Positions 6,839 to 9,312 of a stretch of 9,312 nt of DNA are shown here, in pieces (position 1 is the first letter of the stretch; every line of letters starts with the position of its first letter). The notes beneath the pieces were generated by a model. That model did not search any database and was not told the DNA's origin. It worked only from the letters and a program-made list of their open reading frames with translations. The translations under genes and the position numbers were made by a program. The stretch is from Oscillospiraceae bacterium (lineage in GTDB: Bacteria > Bacillota > Clostridia > Oscillospirales > Acutalibacteraceae). The stretch is from assembly GCA_009779455.1 (NCBI GenBank), contig WREG01000066.1, positions 1-9,312 on the forward strand, read 5' to 3'.

Positions 6839-6847
6839 ACCCGGTTA

Positions 6848-8104
6848 TTATGCCGCTTCCAAAAGCTCATCCCCCGCGCCTATGATCGTCTTGAACATAT
6901 TTTCCGCGAAAATGGCGTAGCCTTCTTTGCAATTGTTGAGGAACACATGGGTCACGGCTCCGGCAAGCATACCCTCTTGGATGATCGGGCTGCCGCTCAT
7001 GCCCTGGACGATGCCTCCGGTTTTTTCAAGGAGCCGTTCGTCCGTCACGCGCACGGTCATGTTTTTTTCGTTGGAGTCCGTGCCCGGGTTCACTTTGATT
7101 ATTTCAATATTATAATATTGCGGGCCGCTGTCGTCAATAGTCGAAATTATCTGCGCCGGCCCCGTTCTCACTTCTTGTTTCGACGCTACGGGAAGCTCCG
7201 CGCCGTCCGCGGGGATGTCAATGAGCTTGCCGTAAACTCCCGAATTGCCGTTTATTTCAAGGCTGCCGATGACCTTGTCGCCAAAAGTGCCGCAAAGCTC
7301 GCCTATGGAGCCGTTCGAGCCTTTGTAAATCCCGCTTAAACGGGCCGTCAGTATATCGCCCCCGGATATGGGCAGCACATCGAAGGTGTCCACGTCGCAA
7401 ACCGCGTGGCCGAGCCCTGCGTATACGCCCGTTTGCCTGTCGTAAAAGGTCAGTGTGCCGATGCCCGCCGAGCTGTCCCTGACCCAAAGCCCGGCTTTAT
7501 ATCTTCCGTCAAAATCGGACGCCACGGGCGAAAGTGTCACGTTAAATTCTAAATTCCCCCTTTTTACGGCAAGTATCATATCGTCCCCGCCACATTTTTC
7601 TAATATTTCGCTTAATTGGGATGCTTTGGTGATTTTTGCGCCGTTTATCGTTTTTACGATGTCCCCTTTTTGTATCCCCGCTTTTTCGGCGGGATTCACG
7701 GTAATGCCGTCCCTGACGATATCCTCCGTCGCTATCACTATGACGCCGTCCGTATAGAGCCTAAGCCCGAAAATTTCCCCCGAAGGCACCGCGTAATACC
7801 TTTCGTTCACCCGTATCTGGGCGGTTTTTACCGGGATGAGGCCGAAAAGGCTTATATCGGCCTCATAAATAAATTTATTTTGCGATTTCAGTGCGCTTAC
7901 CGCCGCACCGTCCGAATCGTCCGAATCGGCGCCGGCGCTTTTGTTGATGTTTTTAATAAAATATATCTCAGAAAGTCTAATGTCTTTTGTATCGGCCGCC
8001 CGGAATTCGCCCGGCAGCGTGACCGCGCCGACAATGACAAGCGCCATTAAAACCGCCGTGACCGATGAAAAAACCGCGCATAATATTTTGATCAGTTTTC
8101 GCAT
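6848..8104 (-). CDS. spoIVB: SpoIVB, sporulation signalling serine protease
   Basis: A 418-residue membrane-anchored serine peptidase (family S55). In B. subtilis it is made in the forespore, crosses into the space between the two membranes and cleaves SpoIVFA to release pro-sigma-K processing in the mother cell. Seen here: one N-terminal membrane segment (~5-28), a linker rich in Ser/Asp (55-66), a PDZ domain (~115-192; NPAEKAGIQKGDIV at 137-150), and the protease domain with GLGHAVCD (His233), Asp355 (VTDERLL) and GGIVQGMSGSP (Ser370). The His/Asp/Ser order and Asp-Ser spacing match B. subtilis SpoIVB. The start ATG 8104 has TGAGGT nine bases upstream. In many spore formers spoIVB sits next to spo0A; here it is followed by a terminator and convergent icd. 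The forespore-sigma promoter expected from the family could not be identified with confidence. Length and motifs indicate an intact gene. Confidence 0.96.
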   Translation of the reverse strand: MRKLIKILCAVFSSVTAVLMALVIVGAVTLPGEFRAADTKDIRLSEIYFIKNINKSAGADSDDSDGAAVSALKSQNKFIYEADISLFGLIPVKTAQIRVNERYYAVPSGEIFGLRLYTDGVIVIATEDIVRDGITVNPAEKAGIQKGDIVKTINGAKITKASQLSEILEKCGGDDMILAVKRGNLEFNVTLSPVASDFDGRYKAGLWVRDSSAGIGTLTFYDRQTGVYAGLGHAVCDVDTFDVLPISGGDILTARLSGIYKGSNGSIGELCGTFGDKVIGSLEINGNSGVYGKLIDIPADGAELPVASKQEVRTGPAQIISTIDDSGPQYYNIEIIKVNPGTDSNEKNMTVRVTDERLLEKTGGIVQGMSGSPIIQEGMLAGAVTHVFLNNCKEGYAIFAENMFKTIIGAGDELLEAA

Positions 8105-8124
8105 ATCATAATTACCTCAATCCC

Positions 8125-8149
8125 GGATGACGTTTAAAAACGGTCATCC
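8125..8149. repeat. 11-bp-stem palindrome just upstream of spoIVB
   Basis: GGATGACGTTT (8125-8135) pairs with AAACG plus TCATCC (8138-8149) around an AA centre, with one extra G at 8143. It lies 7 to 12 bases upstream of the spoIVB ribosome binding site. It could be a regulator operator or a leader hairpin that modulates translation. There is no T-tract on the minus strand after it, so a terminator is unlikely. The DNA from 8150 to 8274 holds no gene; I see only two exact tandem TTAGATT units (8208-8221) and two tandem ATATGCAA units (8245-8260). Confidence 0.5.
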
Positions 8150-8268
8150 ACTCATTTAATTTGCCTTCGGCGCGGCTTTTTATTAACGCCAAATAGATGC
8201 GGTCAAGTTAGATTTTAGATTCTTAAAAATTGACATATGATAGTATATGCAAATATGCAAAACAAATT

Positions 8269-8317
8269 AAAAATAAAAAAATCCGCCGGAAGATGCAATA
8301 TTTCTTTCGGGCGGATT
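8269..8317 (-). terminator. Strong intrinsic terminator, minus strand (for holA)
   Basis: AATCCGCC (8280-8287) pairs with GGCGGATT (8310-8317). The stem continues as GGAAGA (8288-8293) with TCTTTC (8303-8308) after one bulged G, leaving a 9-base loop. Read on the minus strand it is followed by TTTTTTTATTTTT, a classic U-tract. The only minus-strand gene upstream is holA, whose stop is ~290 bases away across a repeat element. Confidence 0.82.
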
Positions 8318-8361
8318 ATTCTTGATAAGCTTTGAGTTCCCCAAAAATTCACATAACACAT

Positions 8362-8595
8362 GGAGACGGTTCTATCGTGCGGCTAAAATCGGCAGATATT
8401 GGCTAAAATTATGGCGCATATGCTCCTGCCCCGCGTGTTTTTTTTGACAACGGGGGAATGCATATTTTTCTTGACATTTTAAAATGAAAATTTTATAATA
8501 AACAGGTGATGAAAATGACACGCAGGATGTTCCGTAATTTTTACAGGGACGGAAATTTTTATATAATATGGGAAGCGCGCGAAAGAACCGTCCCC
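8362..8595. mobile_element. REP-pair/MITE-like element downstream of holA
   Basis: The 20-base stretches 8362-8381 and 8576-8595 are inverted copies (17 of 20 identical) with core GACGGTTCT. Between them are a CCCCG/CGGGG inverted pair (8429-8433, 8451-8455) around an eight-T run, and a partial copy GGGACGG (8546-8552). From memory, GGGGACGGTTCT motifs recur in Firmicutes intergenic DNA near IS200-like (REP-associated) transposases. No transposase is present here. The element sits between the holA stop and its terminator and contains a perfect promoter and a short ORF. Its boundaries are approximate. Confidence 0.5.
8471..8499 (+). promoter_or_regulatory. Perfect consensus sigma-A promoter facing holA
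   Basis: TTGACA (8471-8476) and TATAAT (8494-8499) are separated by exactly 17 bases, the best promoter match in the window. AGGTGAT (8504-8510), complementary to the 16S 3' end, follows immediately. Transcription would run through a short ORF and then antisense to the end of holA. Confidence 0.75.
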
Positions 8596-8649
8596 GTTTA
8601 TTTCAAACTCAAACCCCCAACAATTTCGCCGTCAAAATTTCCAATATAA
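8515..8649 (+). other. Short ORF (44 aa) after the consensus promoter, perhaps a gene remnant
   Basis: ATG 8515 follows AGGTGAT by four bases (another in-frame ATG lies at 8509) and opens a frame to TAA 8647-8649. The start MTRRMFRNFYRDGNFYII is basic and aromatic; the later codons cross the REP copy and the end of holA in antisense. No family is recognised. A start so well equipped with promoter and ribosome site but ending in repeat DNA suggests the 5' remnant of a deleted gene, possibly the element's own transposase. A functional small protein is less likely. Confidence 0.25.
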
Positions 8650-9312
8650 GCGCGCCTGGCTTTGACGAGCTTTTCATCTCAGCGTCCGCTTCGCACAGCA
8701 GGTTTATGGCGTATTTTATTTTTTCAAGGGGCATCTTTGCCGTTTTTGCCGCCGCTTTGTCGAGCCTGAACTCCTTGTTTTTATAATTAAAAAATTCCGC
8801 CGCCGCACGGGCGCTTTTGCCGCTTGAAACAGCCAGTTTTGCACGGTACAGGTCGGTATATGCGGAACCCAAAGTGCCCAAAATCATTATAGGTTCCGTT
8901 TTTTTGGCCAGCAGGACGTTTAATATTGAAAAAGCCCTGTCCGCGTCCTTTAAAAGTATGGCGTCCGACAGCTCGAATATGGACGCTTCAAGCGATTTTA
9001 CCGCTACCGCGTCTATCATCTCTTTTGTTATAGCCGCGCCGCCCGAATACGCGCAGAGCTTTTCAATCTCGTTCAAAAGCACGTTCAGGTCGTCCCCCGC
9101 CGTGTTTATAAGGTGCCGCGCCGCCGCCGGGTCAAGGGAGCAGCCCCTTCTCGCCGCCCCTTGGCAGAGGACGGACGTTATTGACGCGGCTTCCCGTTTG
9201 TTAAGCTCCGCCGCAGTCCCGTATTTTTTTATATGGTCAAGAATGCCCCGCCATTTTTCGCTTTTTCTCGAAGTGAATGTTACTGTGTCGCACCAAAAAA
9301 TTATCACCGTAG
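8609..9312 (-). CDS. holA: DNA polymerase III delta subunit, 5' part outside the window
   Basis: Clamp-loader subunit that opens the beta sliding clamp during DNA replication. The frame is open to the window edge, giving ~234 residues; whole proteins are about 330-345, so roughly 100 N-terminal residues with the first part of the AAA+-like domain are missing. Recognisable parts are the end of the nucleotide-fold region (LNKREAASITSVL), AGDDLNVLLNEIEKLCAYSG, ITKEMIDAVA, the hinge SLEASIFELSDAILLKDADRA and the C-terminal helical collar with RLDKAAAKTAKMPLEKIKYAINLLCEADAEMKS. An apparent start at 9307 (GTG) is only a window-edge artefact. The gene stops normally (TGA at 8611-8609). A REP-like element and a strong terminator follow. 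Identity rests on the C-terminal two thirds. Confidence 0.88.
   Translation of the reverse strand, partial: TVIIFWCDTVTFTSRKSEKWRGILDHIKKYGTAAELNKREAASITSVLCQGAARRGCSLDPAAARHLINTAGDDLNVLLNEIEKLCAYSGGAAITKEMIDAVAVKSLEASIFELSDAILLKDADRAFSILNVLLAKKTEPIMILGTLGSAYTDLYRAKLAVSSGKSARAAAEFFNYKNKEFRLDKAAAKTAKMPLEKIKYAINLLCEADAEMKSSSKPGALILEILTAKLLGV

Noticed and set aside
8203..8240. Possible sigma-F/G promoter for spoIVB (GAATC, 18 bases, CATCTAT on the minus strand)
   Set aside because: The -10 part fits the forespore consensus poorly and the DNA is AT-rich; too weak to report as a feature.
8230..8259. Plus-strand TTGACA with a downstream AT-rich stretch
   Set aside because: No acceptable -10 box at 16-18 bases and no gene follows before the hairpin at 8280-8317.

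Overview
The window looks like a chromosome segment of an anaerobic, endospore-forming member of the Firmicutes (class Clostridia, probably near Oscillospirales). This is inferred from the gene set: a full-length SpoIVB sporulation protease, a secreted protein with a dockerin module, a FolD/FchA folate pair of clostridial style, and AT-rich intergenic DNA with consensus sigma-A promoters and strong Shine-Dalgarno sites. No phage, CRISPR, rRNA or tRNA gene was seen.

Left part (1-2493, minus strand): nadE (ammonia-dependent NAD synthetase), then fchA (cyclodeaminase/methenyl-THF cyclohydrolase family) and folD (methylene-THF dehydrogenase). fchA and folD overlap by ATGA and are surely co-translated. 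A ~212-bp inverted-repeat element lies between nadE and fchA and supplies the nadE stop codon. A second, ~80-bp palindromic element supplies the folD stop codon. FolD lacks two of the three residues classically needed for its cyclohydrolase step, so FchA may perform that step.

Middle (2494-6740, plus strand): from a divergent promoter region run a sugar-phosphate-isomerase-like TIM-barrel gene, a secreted LCAT-like alpha/beta-hydrolase-fold protein with a C-terminal dockerin (its nucleophile position is Gly, so it may be a pseudo-enzyme), and icd, an NADP-type isocitrate dehydrogenase of the eukaryote-like class. The dockerin gene has its own consensus promoter and a good intrinsic terminator.

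Right part (6741-9312, minus strand): icd converges on spoIVB, with a hairpin terminator between them. Upstream of spoIVB is a ~500-bp gene-poor stretch. It holds a palindrome before spoIVB, a strong minus-strand terminator, and a REP-like inverted pair enclosing a perfect sigma-A promoter that points into the end of holA. holA (DNA polymerase III delta subunit) runs off the right edge, so its 5' part is missing.

The most unusual material is non-coding: palindromic or REP/MITE-like elements at the 3' ends of three genes (folD, nadE, holA), and degenerate 7-base-period tandem repeats in two intergenic regions. I did not find convincing evidence of a wholly new multi-gene system.
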